This document shows positions 7,982 through 15,796 of a stretch of DNA of 64,000 nt, piece by piece (positions within the stretch are counted from its first letter, which is position 1; each line of letters begins with the position of its first letter). This DNA comes from Streptomyces pyxinicus (lineage in GTDB: Bacteria; Actinomycetota; Actinomycetes; Streptomycetales; Streptomycetaceae): positions 124,001 to 188,000 of the forward strand of contig NZ_JANUGP010000006.1 of the NCBI RefSeq assembly GCF_024753135.1. Direction: 5' to 3'. The position numbers were made by a program, and so were the translations under genes. The notes beneath the pieces are model-generated. The model was not told where the DNA came from, searched no databases, and saw only the letters and a program-made list of their open reading frames with translations.

Positions 7982-8836
7982 ATGACTGCCCCCCACCCGC
8001 GCACGGCGCGTCCCGGAGCCTGGCTCCGGACTTTGCGGGCCGCGGTGTTCGCCGCGGTCTGCGTCGTGCTGGCCGCGGCCGGGCACACGCTGGCCTCGTG
8101 CGCGCGCGTTCCGCTGTGGACGCTCGGCGCGGGTTTCCTCGGCTGCCTGCTGCTGGTGGCACCGCTCGCGGGCCGGGTCCGCTCGCTGCCGGCCATCGCC
8201 GCCCTCCTCACCCTCGGCCAGGTCGTCCTGCACGGCCTGTTCGGGCTGGGGCAGCACGGGGCGGCCGCCGTGGCCGCCGGCCCGGCGACGGCGGACGGCT
8301 CGCTGAGCGACACGGCGCTCGTGGCCCGGGCCGCCCAACTGCTGTGCGGATCGGCCCCGTCGGCGCTCACCCCCGGGCACGCCTACCGGCTGCTGCTCGA
8401 CGCGCGCCTCATCGACGCCTCGTCCCGTACGACGGGTGCCATGCCCGCCTCGCACCACATGGCCGGCATGGCACCGGCCGGCTCCCCGGCCGGCCTCTCC
8501 GACTGGACCACGCTGCTGCCCTCGCTGCCGATGCTGCTCGGGCACGTCCTCGCGGCCGTCGCCACCGGGTGGCTGCTGCGCCGGGGCGACCTCGCCGTCC
8601 TGCGGCTGATCGAACTGTCGGCGCACGGAGTCGCCGAGGCGGCACTCGTCCGCTCCCTGCGCGGGGCGCTCGCGCTGGTGCACGCCCTGTGCGCCGGGCT
8701 GCTGCCCGCCGTGGACGCGGGCCCGCGCGCCCGGCGCGGCGAGCGTGACGACGTACCCGCCCCGCACACCACCGCACTCCAGCACTCGGTGATCCGGCGC
8801 GGCCCGCCCGCCGCCGCGTTCCTCCTCGCCGCCTGA
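7982..8836 (+). CDS. Membrane protein heading the copper cluster, Met/His motif
   Basis: The 284-residue protein has several hydrophobic segments near the N terminus (LRAAVFAAVCVVLAAAG, then LWTLGAGFLGCLLLVAPLA), a third around AALLTLGQVVLHGLF and a fourth in LPMLLGHVLAAVATGWLLR. A segment between them is rich in Met and His (MPASHHMAGMAP), which resembles periplasmic copper-binding stretches. It opens a run of copper-handling genes, so a role in copper entry or delivery is inferred. The ATG at 7982 fits the hydrophobic start. A GTG at 7913 with a good GGGAGG five bases upstream would add 23 residues and is a real alternative. No named family was recognised. Confidence 0.75.
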   Translation: MTAPHPRTARPGAWLRTLRAAVFAAVCVVLAAAGHTLASCARVPLWTLGAGFLGCLLLVAPLAGRVRSLPAIAALLTLGQVVLHGLFGLGQHGAAAVAAGPATADGSLSDTALVARAAQLLCGSAPSALTPGHAYRLLLDARLIDASSRTTGAMPASHHMAGMAPAGSPAGLSDWTTLLPSLPMLLGHVLAAVATGWLLRRGDLAVLRLIELSAHGVAEAALVRSLRGALALVHALCAGLLPAVDAGPRARRGERDDVPAPHTTALQHSVIRRGPPAAAFLLAA

Positions 8837-8998
8837 CGCGGCCGCACCACTCCACACCACCGGTAAGGAGGGGCGCCGTCGTCGCGCGGCCCGCGCGTGC
8901 GCGGCCGGCCGGCCCGTCGAGTGGCACGGCCCTGCCCACGCGTACCTCCCGGCAACGCCGTCATCAACCGGAACCCACCAGAGTGGAGTGCCCCTGCC

Positions 8999-9748
8999 AT
9001 GCAGGCTTCTCGTGTCGCCTCTCGCCGTACCGCCGCCCGTCTCGCCGCCGCCGGCACCGTCGCCGGCGCGGCCGTGCTGACCCTGTCGGTCCCCGCCTTC
9101 GCGCACGTCTCCGTGCAGCCCGAGGGCGCCGCCGCCAAGGGCGGTTACGCGGTCGTGGACTTCAAGGTCCCCAACGAGCGCGACAACGCCTCGACCACCA
9201 AGCTGGAGGTCAGCCTCCCCACCGACCACCCGATCGCCTCGGTCATGCCCCAGCCGGTCCCCGGCTGGTCCGTGAAGGTCACCAAGTCCAAGCTCGCCAA
9301 GCCGCTGACCATGCACGGCGAGAAGATCGACGAGGCCGTCTCCAAGGTCACCTGGACCGCCGACGGCAAGGGCGTCGAGCCCGGCTACTTCCAGAAGTTC
9401 CCGGTGTCCCTCGGCGCCCTGCCCGAGGACACCGACCAGCTCGTGTTCAAGGCGATCCAGACGTACTCCGACAAGGAGGTCGTGCGCTGGATCGAGGTGC
9501 CGCAGAAGGGCCAGGACGAGCCGGAGAACCCGGCACCCGTGCTGCAGCTGACCGCCGCGACCGACGACGAGCACGGCTCGGCGGGCGCGGACGACGCCTC
9601 CGCCAAGACGGAGAACACCGCCGCCAAGGACTCCGACGACAACGGCACCGACACCACCGCACGCGTGCTCGGCATCGCCGGCATCGTCGTCGGCATCGCC
9701 GGTGTCGCCTTCGGCGTGCTCGCCGGCCGCCGCCGGACCGCCGCCTGA
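8999..9748 (+). CDS. ycnI: YcnI-like copper-binding protein (DUF1775)
   Basis: This is a 249-residue exported, C-terminally anchored protein. A signal peptide (1-35, cleavage after VPAFA) exposes His36 at the mature N terminus, as required for copper binding in the YcnI/DUF1775 family. The domain continues to about 185 with TWTADGKGVEPGYFQKFPV. A charged linker is followed by a C-terminal membrane helix (ARVLGIAGIVVGIAGVAFG) and RRR. ATG 8999 has GAGTGGAG upstream. It precedes sco, ecuC and copCD, the usual neighbours of ycnI, so it probably holds or passes copper outside the membrane. Confidence 0.9.
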   Translation: MQASRVASRRTAARLAAAGTVAGAAVLTLSVPAFAHVSVQPEGAAAKGGYAVVDFKVPNERDNASTTKLEVSLPTDHPIASVMPQPVPGWSVKVTKSKLAKPLTMHGEKIDEAVSKVTWTADGKGVEPGYFQKFPVSLGALPEDTDQLVFKAIQTYSDKEVVRWIEVPQKGQDEPENPAPVLQLTAATDDEHGSAGADDASAKTENTAAKDSDDNGTDTTARVLGIAGIVVGIAGVAFGVLAGRRRTAA

Positions 9749-9836
9749 GCCACGTCGGTGCGCGCGCCGGGGCCCGGGCGACACCGTCGTCCGGCCCCGG
9801 TGCGCGCCGGAGATCTCACATCTGGGACATTTCTCT

Positions 9837-10490
9837 ATGCGCAAGAAGACGTTCGCGGCGGCCGTGCTGCTCGCCGCCGCCACCCTGACCCTGTCCGCCT
9901 GCGGCAGCGGCGACAGCGGTGACTCACCGGTCGCCGTGGTCGACGGGGGCTCCGGCTCGAAGCGGGCCGCCACCGTCCTCGACCAGCCGTTCACCAAGCC
10001 GGACCTGGTCCTGACCGACACACACGGCAAGAAGTACGACCTCCGCGAGGAGACCAAGGGCCACCCGACCCTGGTCTACTTCGGCTACACGCACTGCCCC
10101 GACGTCTGCCCGACGACCATGAGCAACATCGCCGTCGCCAAGCAGAAGCTGCCCAAGTCCGAACAGGACGACCTGCGGGTCGTGTTCGTCACCACCGACC
10201 CCGGCCGGGACACCCCCGCCGAACTGGGCAAGTGGCTCAAGGGCATCGACCCCGACTTCATCGGCCTCACCGGCGACTTCGCCGCCGTCAAGGCCGGCGC
10301 CCGCACCGTGGGCATCTCCGTCGAACCGACGTCGAAGGACAAGAACGGCAAGCTCGTCTCGGTGCACGGCACCCAGGTCATCGCGTTCTCGCCGAAGACC
10401 GACGCCGGGTACGTCCTGTACGGCGAGTCCGCCACGGTCGACGACTACACCAGGGACCTGCCCAAGCTCGTCAAGGGGGCCAAGCCGTGA
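9837..10490 (+). CDS. sco: Sco/SenC copper chaperone lipoprotein
   Basis: A 217-residue thioredoxin-fold lipoprotein. The lipobox LSAC places the lipidated Cys at 22. The copper-binding CPDVC (Cys87, Cys91) and His177 in VSVHGTQ are all present. Sco proteins deliver copper to the CuA centre of cytochrome oxidase. In S. lividans the orthologue also takes part in copper supply for development. It sits between ycnI and ecuC in one transcription unit. The next gene starts on the GTGA that contains its stop codon, so translation is coupled. The start ATG 9837 lacks a strong ribosome-binding site. Confidence 0.95.
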   Translation: MRKKTFAAAVLLAAATLTLSACGSGDSGDSPVAVVDGGSGSKRAATVLDQPFTKPDLVLTDTHGKKYDLREETKGHPTLVYFGYTHCPDVCPTTMSNIAVAKQKLPKSEQDDLRVVFVTTDPGRDTPAELGKWLKGIDPDFIGLTGDFAAVKAGARTVGISVEPTSKDKNGKLVSVHGTQVIAFSPKTDAGYVLYGESATVDDYTRDLPKLVKGAKP

Positions 10491-10981
10491 GGCGCCCCGC
10501 CCTGACCGCCGCCGCCCTCACCGGCGCCCTCGCCCTCACCGGCGCCCTCGCCCTCGCGGGCTGCTCCGGCTCCGGTACGGACGCCGAGCCGGACGCCGGC
10601 TCCGGGAAGGCGAAGCTGTCCGTCAGCTCCCCGTACATGCCCCAGCCGGTCTCCGCCGACATGGCGGCCGGCTTCCTGACGATCGCCAACGACGGCGGCG
10701 CGGGGGACGAGCTGACCGGCGTCAGCAGCGAGGTCGCCGGCCAGGTCACCATGCACAGCACCGTCGGCGGGGCCATGGCGGAGAAGTCCTCCTTCGCCGT
10801 ACCGGCCCACGGCCGACTGGTGTTCCGCAGCGGCGGCGACCACCTGATGTTCGAGCAGCTCACGCGCAAGCCGCGGCAGGGCCAGACGGTCACCGTGAAG
10901 CTCACCTTCGCCAAGTCCGCGCCCCTCACCGTCGAGATGCCGGTGAAGTCCGCCACGTACAACCCGTCGACCGGCCACTGA
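10487..10981 (+). CDS. ecuC: Extracellular copper chaperone, PCu(A)C/ECuC type
   Basis: The 164-residue lipoprotein has the lipobox LAGC with Cys26 and a cupredoxin-like PCu(A)C domain (DUF461). Copper ligands visible in order are Met51 (SPYMPQP), Met89-His90 (VTMHS), and His119 with Met121 (DHLMF), matching the spaced Met/His pattern of the family. ECuC passes Cu(I) to Sco in Streptomyces. The GTG start at 10487 overlaps the sco stop by GTGA. The signal peptide contains a near repeat (LTGALALTGALALAG) encoded by repeated codons. Confidence 0.93.
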   Translation: MRRPALTAAALTGALALTGALALAGCSGSGTDAEPDAGSGKAKLSVSSPYMPQPVSADMAAGFLTIANDGGAGDELTGVSSEVAGQVTMHSTVGGAMAEKSSFAVPAHGRLVFRSGGDHLMFEQLTRKPRQGQTVTVKLTFAKSAPLTVEMPVKSATYNPSTGH

Positions 10982-10994
10982 GGGAGGGACCACC

Positions 10995-12908
10995 GTGACC
11001 CGGACCATCACCCCCCGCCTGCGGATCCTGCTGCTGCTGTTCCTCGCCGTCACCGGCGCTCTGCTGGCCGGCGCCGGACCGGCCTCCGCGCACGCGGCGC
11101 TGACCGGCAGCGACCCCGCGCAGGGGGTGGTGGTCAAGAAGGCACCCACCCAGGTCTCGCTCACCTTCTCCGAGCAGGTGGCGATGGGCGACGACTCGCT
11201 GCGCGTCCTCGACCCCCAGGGCAAGCCGGTCCAGCGGGGCGCTCCCGCCAACGTGAGCGGGACGACGTACGCCGTGCGCCTGAAGAGCGGACTGCCGCAG
11301 GGCACCTACACGGTCACCTACCAGGTGGTCTCGGCCGACAGCCACCCCGTAGCGGGCGCCTACACCTTCTCCGTCGGGGCGCCCTCGGCGACCGTCGTCT
11401 CCGGCTCGGGGCCGGTGGCGGGCGGCGGCACCGTGGGCGTGCTCTACGCGTTCGGACGGTACGTGTCGTACGCCGGCTTCATCGTGCTCGCGGGCGGCGC
11501 GGCCTTCGTGCTCGCCTGCTGGCGGCGCGGCGCCGGCGTACGGGCCCTGCAGCGGCTGGTCGTCGGCGGCTGGCTGGCGCTCACCGCGGCCACCCTGTGG
11601 CTGCTGCTGCTGCGGGGCTCGTACACCACCTCGGGCAAGCTCGGTGACGTCTTCGACCTCGACCTGCTCGGCCAGGTGCTCCAGACCAAGACCGGGGCCG
11701 CGCTGGTCTCCCGGCTGCTGCTGCTCGCCGCCGCCGCGCTGTTCGTCTCCGTCCTCTTCGGCGCCTACACCCGGCGCGAGGAAGGCGAGGAGAAACGCGA
11801 CCTGACCTTCGGGCTGGCCATCGGCGGAGGGGTCGTCGCCGCCGGGCTCGCCGCCAGCTGGGCGATGGCCGAGCACGCCTCGGTCGGACTCCAGGCGGGC
11901 ATCGCCATGCCGGTCGACGTCGTCCACCTGCTCGCCGTCGCCGCCTGGCTGGGCGGTCTGACCGCGCTGCTGGTGGCCCTGTACCGGGCGCCCGCCGAGA
12001 CCCCGGTCGAGGCCGCCGCCGTCCGCCGGTTCTCCCAGGTGGCCTTCGGCTCGGTCGTCGCGCTCGTCGTCACCGGTGTCTACCAGTCCTGGCGGCAGCT
12101 CGGCTCCTGGTCGGCCTTCACCGAGACCGGGTACGGGCAGCTGCTGCTCGCCAAGATCGCTCTGGTGGCGCTGCTCGTGGGCGTCGCCGCCCTGTCCCGG
12201 CGCTGGACGGGACGGCTCGCCGACACCGCCGCGCCGGGCAAGGGCAAGCGGGCCGAGAAGGAGCGGGTGGGCTCCGCACAACAGGGCGCCGGCAAGCAGA
12301 CCGCAGCCGCGCCGGACAAGGGCGACGGCGGGCGGGCCGCGCAGCTCGCCCGGCAGCGGGCCGCGGTCGACGCCGCCCGGCAGAAGCGGCTGCGCGACGC
12401 CGATCCGGGCCGTTTCGGGCTGCGCCGCTCGGTGCTCGCCGAGGCCGGTATCGCGGTCGTGCTGCTCGCGGTCACCACCGCGCTGACCCAGACCGAGCCG
12501 GGCCGCACCGAGCAGGAGGCCAAGGCGGCCGGTTCCGCCTCCAGTTCGGCGTCCGCGTCCTCCTCCGGCGCGCTGACCCTGGACATGCCCTTCGACACCG
12601 GCGGCACCGACGGCAAGGGGCTCGTGCGGATCGACCTCGACCCGGCGCGCGTGGGCGGCAACGAGATGCACGTCTACGTCCAGCGTCCCAACGGGCGCGC
12701 CTTCGACGTCCCCGAGGTGAAGGTCGCCTTCACCCTGGAGGCGAAGAAGATCGGCCCGCTTCCGGTGAACCCCGACCACATCACCACCGGACATTGGTCG
12801 GCGAGCGGGGTGCAGATCCCGGTGGCCGGTGACTGGAAGATCGCCGTCACCGTGCGCACCTCCGACATCGACCAGGCGACCGTCTCCAAGAACGCGCAGA
12901 TCGGCTGA
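10995..12908 (+). CDS. CopC-CopD fusion copper-transport protein (YcnJ-like)
   Basis: The 637-residue protein starts with a signal peptide (to Ala32). The mature CopC domain begins at His33 (HAALTGSDPAQG) and includes SADSHPVAGAYTF near residue 115. About eight transmembrane helices of CopD follow, from about 140. A charged Lys/Arg-rich cytoplasmic loop (about 410-475) and one more helix lead into a C-terminal extracytoplasmic domain (about 530-637) that resembles YtkA-type beta domains. It is expected to bind copper outside and move it across the membrane. GTG 10995 has GGGAGG at the correct distance. It lies 13 bp after ecuC and 8 bp before dtpA. Confidence 0.92.
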   Translation: MTRTITPRLRILLLLFLAVTGALLAGAGPASAHAALTGSDPAQGVVVKKAPTQVSLTFSEQVAMGDDSLRVLDPQGKPVQRGAPANVSGTTYAVRLKSGLPQGTYTVTYQVVSADSHPVAGAYTFSVGAPSATVVSGSGPVAGGGTVGVLYAFGRYVSYAGFIVLAGGAAFVLACWRRGAGVRALQRLVVGGWLALTAATLWLLLLRGSYTTSGKLGDVFDLDLLGQVLQTKTGAALVSRLLLLAAAALFVSVLFGAYTRREEGEEKRDLTFGLAIGGGVVAAGLAASWAMAEHASVGLQAGIAMPVDVVHLLAVAAWLGGLTALLVALYRAPAETPVEAAAVRRFSQVAFGSVVALVVTGVYQSWRQLGSWSAFTETGYGQLLLAKIALVALLVGVAALSRRWTGRLADTAAPGKGKRAEKERVGSAQQGAGKQTAAAPDKGDGGRAAQLARQRAAVDAARQKRLRDADPGRFGLRRSVLAEAGIAVVLLAVTTALTQTEPGRTEQEAKAAGSASSSASASSSGALTLDMPFDTGGTDGKGLVRIDLDPARVGGNEMHVYVQRPNGRAFDVPEVKVAFTLEAKKIGPLPVNPDHITTGHWSASGVQIPVAGDWKIAVTVRTSDIDQATVSKNAQIG

Positions 12909-12916
12909 CCCGCACC

Positions 12917-14221
12917 ATGCCCGACCAGTCCGTCTCCCAGGCCCGCACGCCCGAGCCTCCGGCCCGCACGCCCGAGTCCCCGGCCCGCACGCCCGCCGCC
13001 GACAGCGGCCGGGGCGTCTCGCGGCGCGCGCTGCTCGGCACCGCGGGGGCCACCGGTCTCGTCCTCGGCGCGGCCGGCGGAGCCGTGGGCTATGCTGCCG
13101 CGCCCGCCCCGGCCACCCCGCTGACCTCGGTGGGCTCCGGGCGGGCGATGTTTCACGGGAAACATCAGCCCGGCATCACCGAGGGGCTCCAGGCGTGCGG
13201 CCATCTCATCGCCTTCGACCTGGCGGCGGGCGCCGGGCGGAGGGAGGCGGCGGCGCTGCTGCGCCGCTGGTCGGCAACGGCCGAGCGGCTGATGGCGGGC
13301 GAGGCCGCCCCGCACGACGACACCGACGTGGCCCGGGACGCGGGCCCCTCCTCGCTCACCGTGACGTTCGGCTTCGGGTACGGCTTCTTCGCCCGCACCG
13401 GCCTGGAGAAGCAGCGTCCTGCCGCCCTGAACCCGCTGCCGGACTTCTCCGCCGACCGCCTCGACAAGGCGCGCAGCGACGGCGACCTGTGGGTGCAGAT
13501 CGGCGCGAACGACGCCCTGGTCGCCTTCCACGCCCTGCGCGCGATCCAGAAGGACGCGGGCGCCGCGGCCCGGGTGCGCTGGCAGATGAACGGCTTCAAC
13601 CGGGCGCCGGGAGCCACCGCGCACCCCATGACCGCCCGCAACCTCATGGGCCAGCTCGACGGCACCCGCAACCCCAAGCCGGCCGACGCCGACTTCGACC
13701 GGCGGATCTTCGTGCCCGCCTCGGGCGAGCCGGCGTGGATGGCGAACGGCTCCTACGCCGTCGTCCGCCGCATCCGGATGCTGCTGGACGACTGGGAGAA
13801 GCTGTCGGGCGGTGCCCAGGAGCAGGTCATCGGGCGCCGGAAGGCCGACGGGGCGCCGCTGTCCGGGGGCGGTGAGACGACCGAGATGAACCTGGAGAAG
13901 ACCGACGCCCAGGGCGATCTCGTCGTCCCGCTCACCGCGCACGCCCGGATCACCCGGCCGGACAGGAACGGAGGTGCGGCAATGCTGCGGCGGCCCTTCT
14001 CCTACCACGACGGCTTCGACGCGGACGGCACGCCGGACGCCGGGCTGCTGTTCATCTGCTGGCAGGCGGACCCGCTGCGCGGCTTCGTGCCGGTGCAGCG
14101 CAAGCTGGACCGGGGCGACGCGCTGTCCCGGTTCATCCGGCACGAGTCCAGCGGCCTGTTCGCCGTACCGGGCGGGCCGGCGAAGGGTGAATACGTGGGA
14201 CAGCGCCTCCTTGAGAGCTGA
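12917..14221 (+). CDS. dtpA: Tat-exported dye-decolourising heme peroxidase DtpA
   Basis: This 434-residue DyP-type peroxidase has a Pro-rich N terminus with three ARTPE-type repeats, then a Tat signal (SRRALLG, 35-41, followed by a hydrophobic segment) and the peroxidase domain. Catalytic features visible are GQLDGTR (245-251) with distal Asp248, proximal heme ligand His342 in LTAHARITRP, and the distal Arg in MLRRPFS (356-362). In S. lividans DtpA works with Sco and ECuC in copper-dependent maturation of the GlxA oxidase and in development. The gene closes the copper operon, only 8 bp after copCD. Codons for MFHGKHQ carry a parS-like sequence at 13149-13164. Confidence 0.95.
   Translation: MPDQSVSQARTPEPPARTPESPARTPAADSGRGVSRRALLGTAGATGLVLGAAGGAVGYAAAPAPATPLTSVGSGRAMFHGKHQPGITEGLQACGHLIAFDLAAGAGRREAAALLRRWSATAERLMAGEAAPHDDTDVARDAGPSSLTVTFGFGYGFFARTGLEKQRPAALNPLPDFSADRLDKARSDGDLWVQIGANDALVAFHALRAIQKDAGAAARVRWQMNGFNRAPGATAHPMTARNLMGQLDGTRNPKPADADFDRRIFVPASGEPAWMANGSYAVVRRIRMLLDDWEKLSGGAQEQVIGRRKADGAPLSGGGETTEMNLEKTDAQGDLVVPLTAHARITRPDRNGGAAMLRRPFSYHDGFDADGTPDAGLLFICWQADPLRGFVPVQRKLDRGDALSRFIRHESSGLFAVPGGPAKGEYVGQRLLES
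13149..13164. promoter_or_regulatory. parS-like site, one mismatch, inside dtpA
   Basis: TGTTTCACGGGAAACA differs from the perfect Streptomyces parS (TGTTTCACGTGAAACA) at one central base. It lies in coding sequence for MFHGKHQ. The central mismatch makes strong ParB binding less likely than at the perfect sites. Confidence 0.4.
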
Positions 14222-14256
14222 TGTCCGTGAGAGCTGATCTCCTTGAGGGCTGATCG
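14210..14256 (+). repeat. Three imperfect ~17-bp direct repeats after dtpA
   Basis: The sequence TTGAGAGCTGAT and close variants (TGAGAGCTGAT, TTGAGGGCTGAT) occur three times at about 17-bp steps. They run from the last codons of dtpA into the gap before pheA. A short perfect palindrome (CCACTCGGTCGAGTGG, 14266-14281) follows and may be a terminator or operator. Confidence 0.6.
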
Positions 14257-14333
14257 GGGTTCAAACCACTCGGTCGAGTGGATGTCGTGAGATGGATGCG
14301 CCCGGCGGCCGTGCCGCCATTAGGGTGAGGACC

Positions 14334-15266
14334 ATGCCAGCGAGCTATGCGTATCTCGGTCCCGAGGGCACCTTCACGGAAGTCGCCCTGCGGACGCTCC
14401 CGGAGGCGGCCACCCGCGAGCTGATCCCGTACGTCTCGGTGCAGTCCGCGCTGGACGCGGTCCGGACCGGCGAGGCCGAGGCGGCGTTCGTCCCGATCGA
14501 GAACTCCGTCGAGGGCGGCATCACCACCACGCTGGACGAGCTGGTCGCCGGCGAGCCGCTGACGATCTACCGCGAGGTGCTGCTGTCGATCACCTTCGCG
14601 CTGCTGGTCCGGCCGGGCACCGCGCTGACCGACATCAAGACGGTGTCCGCGCACCCGGCGGCCCAGCCCCAGGTGCGCAACTGGCTCCGCAACCACCTCC
14701 CCGACGTGCACTGGGAGTCGGCCGCGTCCAACGCGGACGCCGCCCGGCTGGTCCAGGAGGGCCGCTACGACGCCGCCTTCGCCGGTGAGTTCGCCGCCGC
14801 CCGGTACGGCCTGGAGGCACTGGAGACCGGGATCCACGACGCGGAGAACGCGCAGACCCGGTTCGTGCTGGTCGGCCGCCCGGCCCGGCCCGCCGCGCCG
14901 ACCGGTGCCGACAAGACCTCGGTGGTGCTGTGGCAGCGTGACGACCACCCCGGCGCCCTGCGCGATCTGCTCGGCGAGTTCGCCTCGCGCGGGATCAACC
15001 TGATGCTGCTGCAGTCCCGGCCGACCGGGGCCGGTATCGGCAATTACTGCTTCTGCATCGACGCCGAGGGCCATATCTCCGACCGGCGGATGGCGGAGAC
15101 GCTGATGGGGCTGAAGCGGATCTGCCTCCAGGTGCGTTTCCTGGGGTCGTATCCGCGGGCCGATATCGCACCGGGCGAGGCGCGGCCGACCCCGGCGGGG
15201 ACCTCGGACACGGAGTTCATGGCCGCCGCCGACTGGGTCGCCCGGTGCCAGGACGGCCGTTTCTAG
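14334..15266 (+). CDS. pheA: Prephenate dehydratase
   Basis: The 310-residue enzyme converts prephenate to phenylpyruvate in phenylalanine synthesis. The periplasmic-binding-like catalytic fold carries the start YLGPEGTFTE, VPIENSVEGG (53-62), SNADAARL and the catalytic TRF (175-177). An ACT regulatory domain (about 193-275) contains DDHPGALRDLL and the phenylalanine-binding LLQSRPT. The ATG at 14334 is chosen for its upstream GGTGAGG and because it starts directly at the conserved strand; ATG 14292 would add 14 residues. It is a stand-alone dehydratase, as usual in actinobacteria, and lies upstream of serS. Confidence 0.95.
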   Translation: MPASYAYLGPEGTFTEVALRTLPEAATRELIPYVSVQSALDAVRTGEAEAAFVPIENSVEGGITTTLDELVAGEPLTIYREVLLSITFALLVRPGTALTDIKTVSAHPAAQPQVRNWLRNHLPDVHWESAASNADAARLVQEGRYDAAFAGEFAAARYGLEALETGIHDAENAQTRFVLVGRPARPAAPTGADKTSVVLWQRDDHPGALRDLLGEFASRGINLMLLQSRPTGAGIGNYCFCIDAEGHISDRRMAETLMGLKRICLQVRFLGSYPRADIAPGEARPTPAGTSDTEFMAAADWVARCQDGRF

Positions 15267-15796
15267 CCGGTCGTATCGGCCGATCATCGTTATCCACAGA
15301 AGTTATCCACAGGCACCCTTCTCGACCTGGGGACAAGTCGACAAGCGAGCGCGACTCGGTCGACAAATCGGCCTACAGCCCCCAGACCGGGCCACCGTCC
15401 CCTGGGTCACCCTTCGTCCATCCGTTTCCTGTGGTTCATCTTTTGGGGCGACCCCTTTCCACCCGAAAGTGGGTGTCGGCGACGTTTGCCCAGGGAATTG
15501 TTCCGTTCGTCCCCGCCGTGTGGAGTGATCAATTCCGCGGTCCACAGATCTTCCCCACACCCTGTGGATAACTCGTCGCCGGGCCGGGATTCCTGTGGAC
15601 AACCGACCCGCCAAGTCCCGTCTCGCACAAGGGAATCCGGTCAACCCGACGGCCGGGAGCTGCCCCGTCCCAGGGAATGAGACACTTTTCCTTGACACGC
15701 AAGGCAATTGCCGCATTACGGAACGTAAGCCGTGAATGCGGACGCGCCGGAATAGTGATTCGTGACCGGCAACCCCGCACCGGTAGCCTTGGCCCC
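15267..15796. other. 530-bp intergenic region with DnaA boxes and a leaderless serS promoter
   Basis: No gene was recognised here. It carries four DnaA-box-like 9-mers (listed separately) and several runs of lower G/C. At its right end lies the serS promoter, a TAGCCT -10 element (15784-15789) only seven bases before the GTG start. No T-box-like specifier hairpin or terminator could be built. Confidence 0.6.
15290..15602. promoter_or_regulatory. Cluster of DnaA-box-like sequences
   Basis: TTATCCACA occurs at 15290-15298 and 15303-15311, only 13 bp apart in the same direction. Its reverse complement is at 15563-15571, and the reverse complement of the Streptomyces-preferred TTGTCCACA is at 15594-15602. 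Four boxes within 313 bp of non-coding DNA exceed chance in a G/C-rich genome. This is not oriC itself, because dnaA and dnaN are not adjacent, but it could titrate DnaA or regulate serS. Confidence 0.6.

Noticed and set aside
8860-8996. Small gene behind the strong AAGGAGGGG at 8861-8870
   Set aside because: No start codon at proper spacing; the nearest GTG is about 30 bp away and its frame runs into ycnI with Arg-rich sequence.
14257-14281. GGTTCAAACC resembling a tRNA T-arm
   Set aside because: No acceptor, D or anticodon arms can be built around it.
15290-15602. Origin of replication
   Set aside because: Only four DnaA boxes and no dnaA or dnaN beside them; the Streptomyces origin has many boxes between those genes.
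15267-15796. T-box leader for serS
   Set aside because: No specifier hairpin or T-box sequence found, and the -10 element lies seven bases from the start codon, implying no leader.
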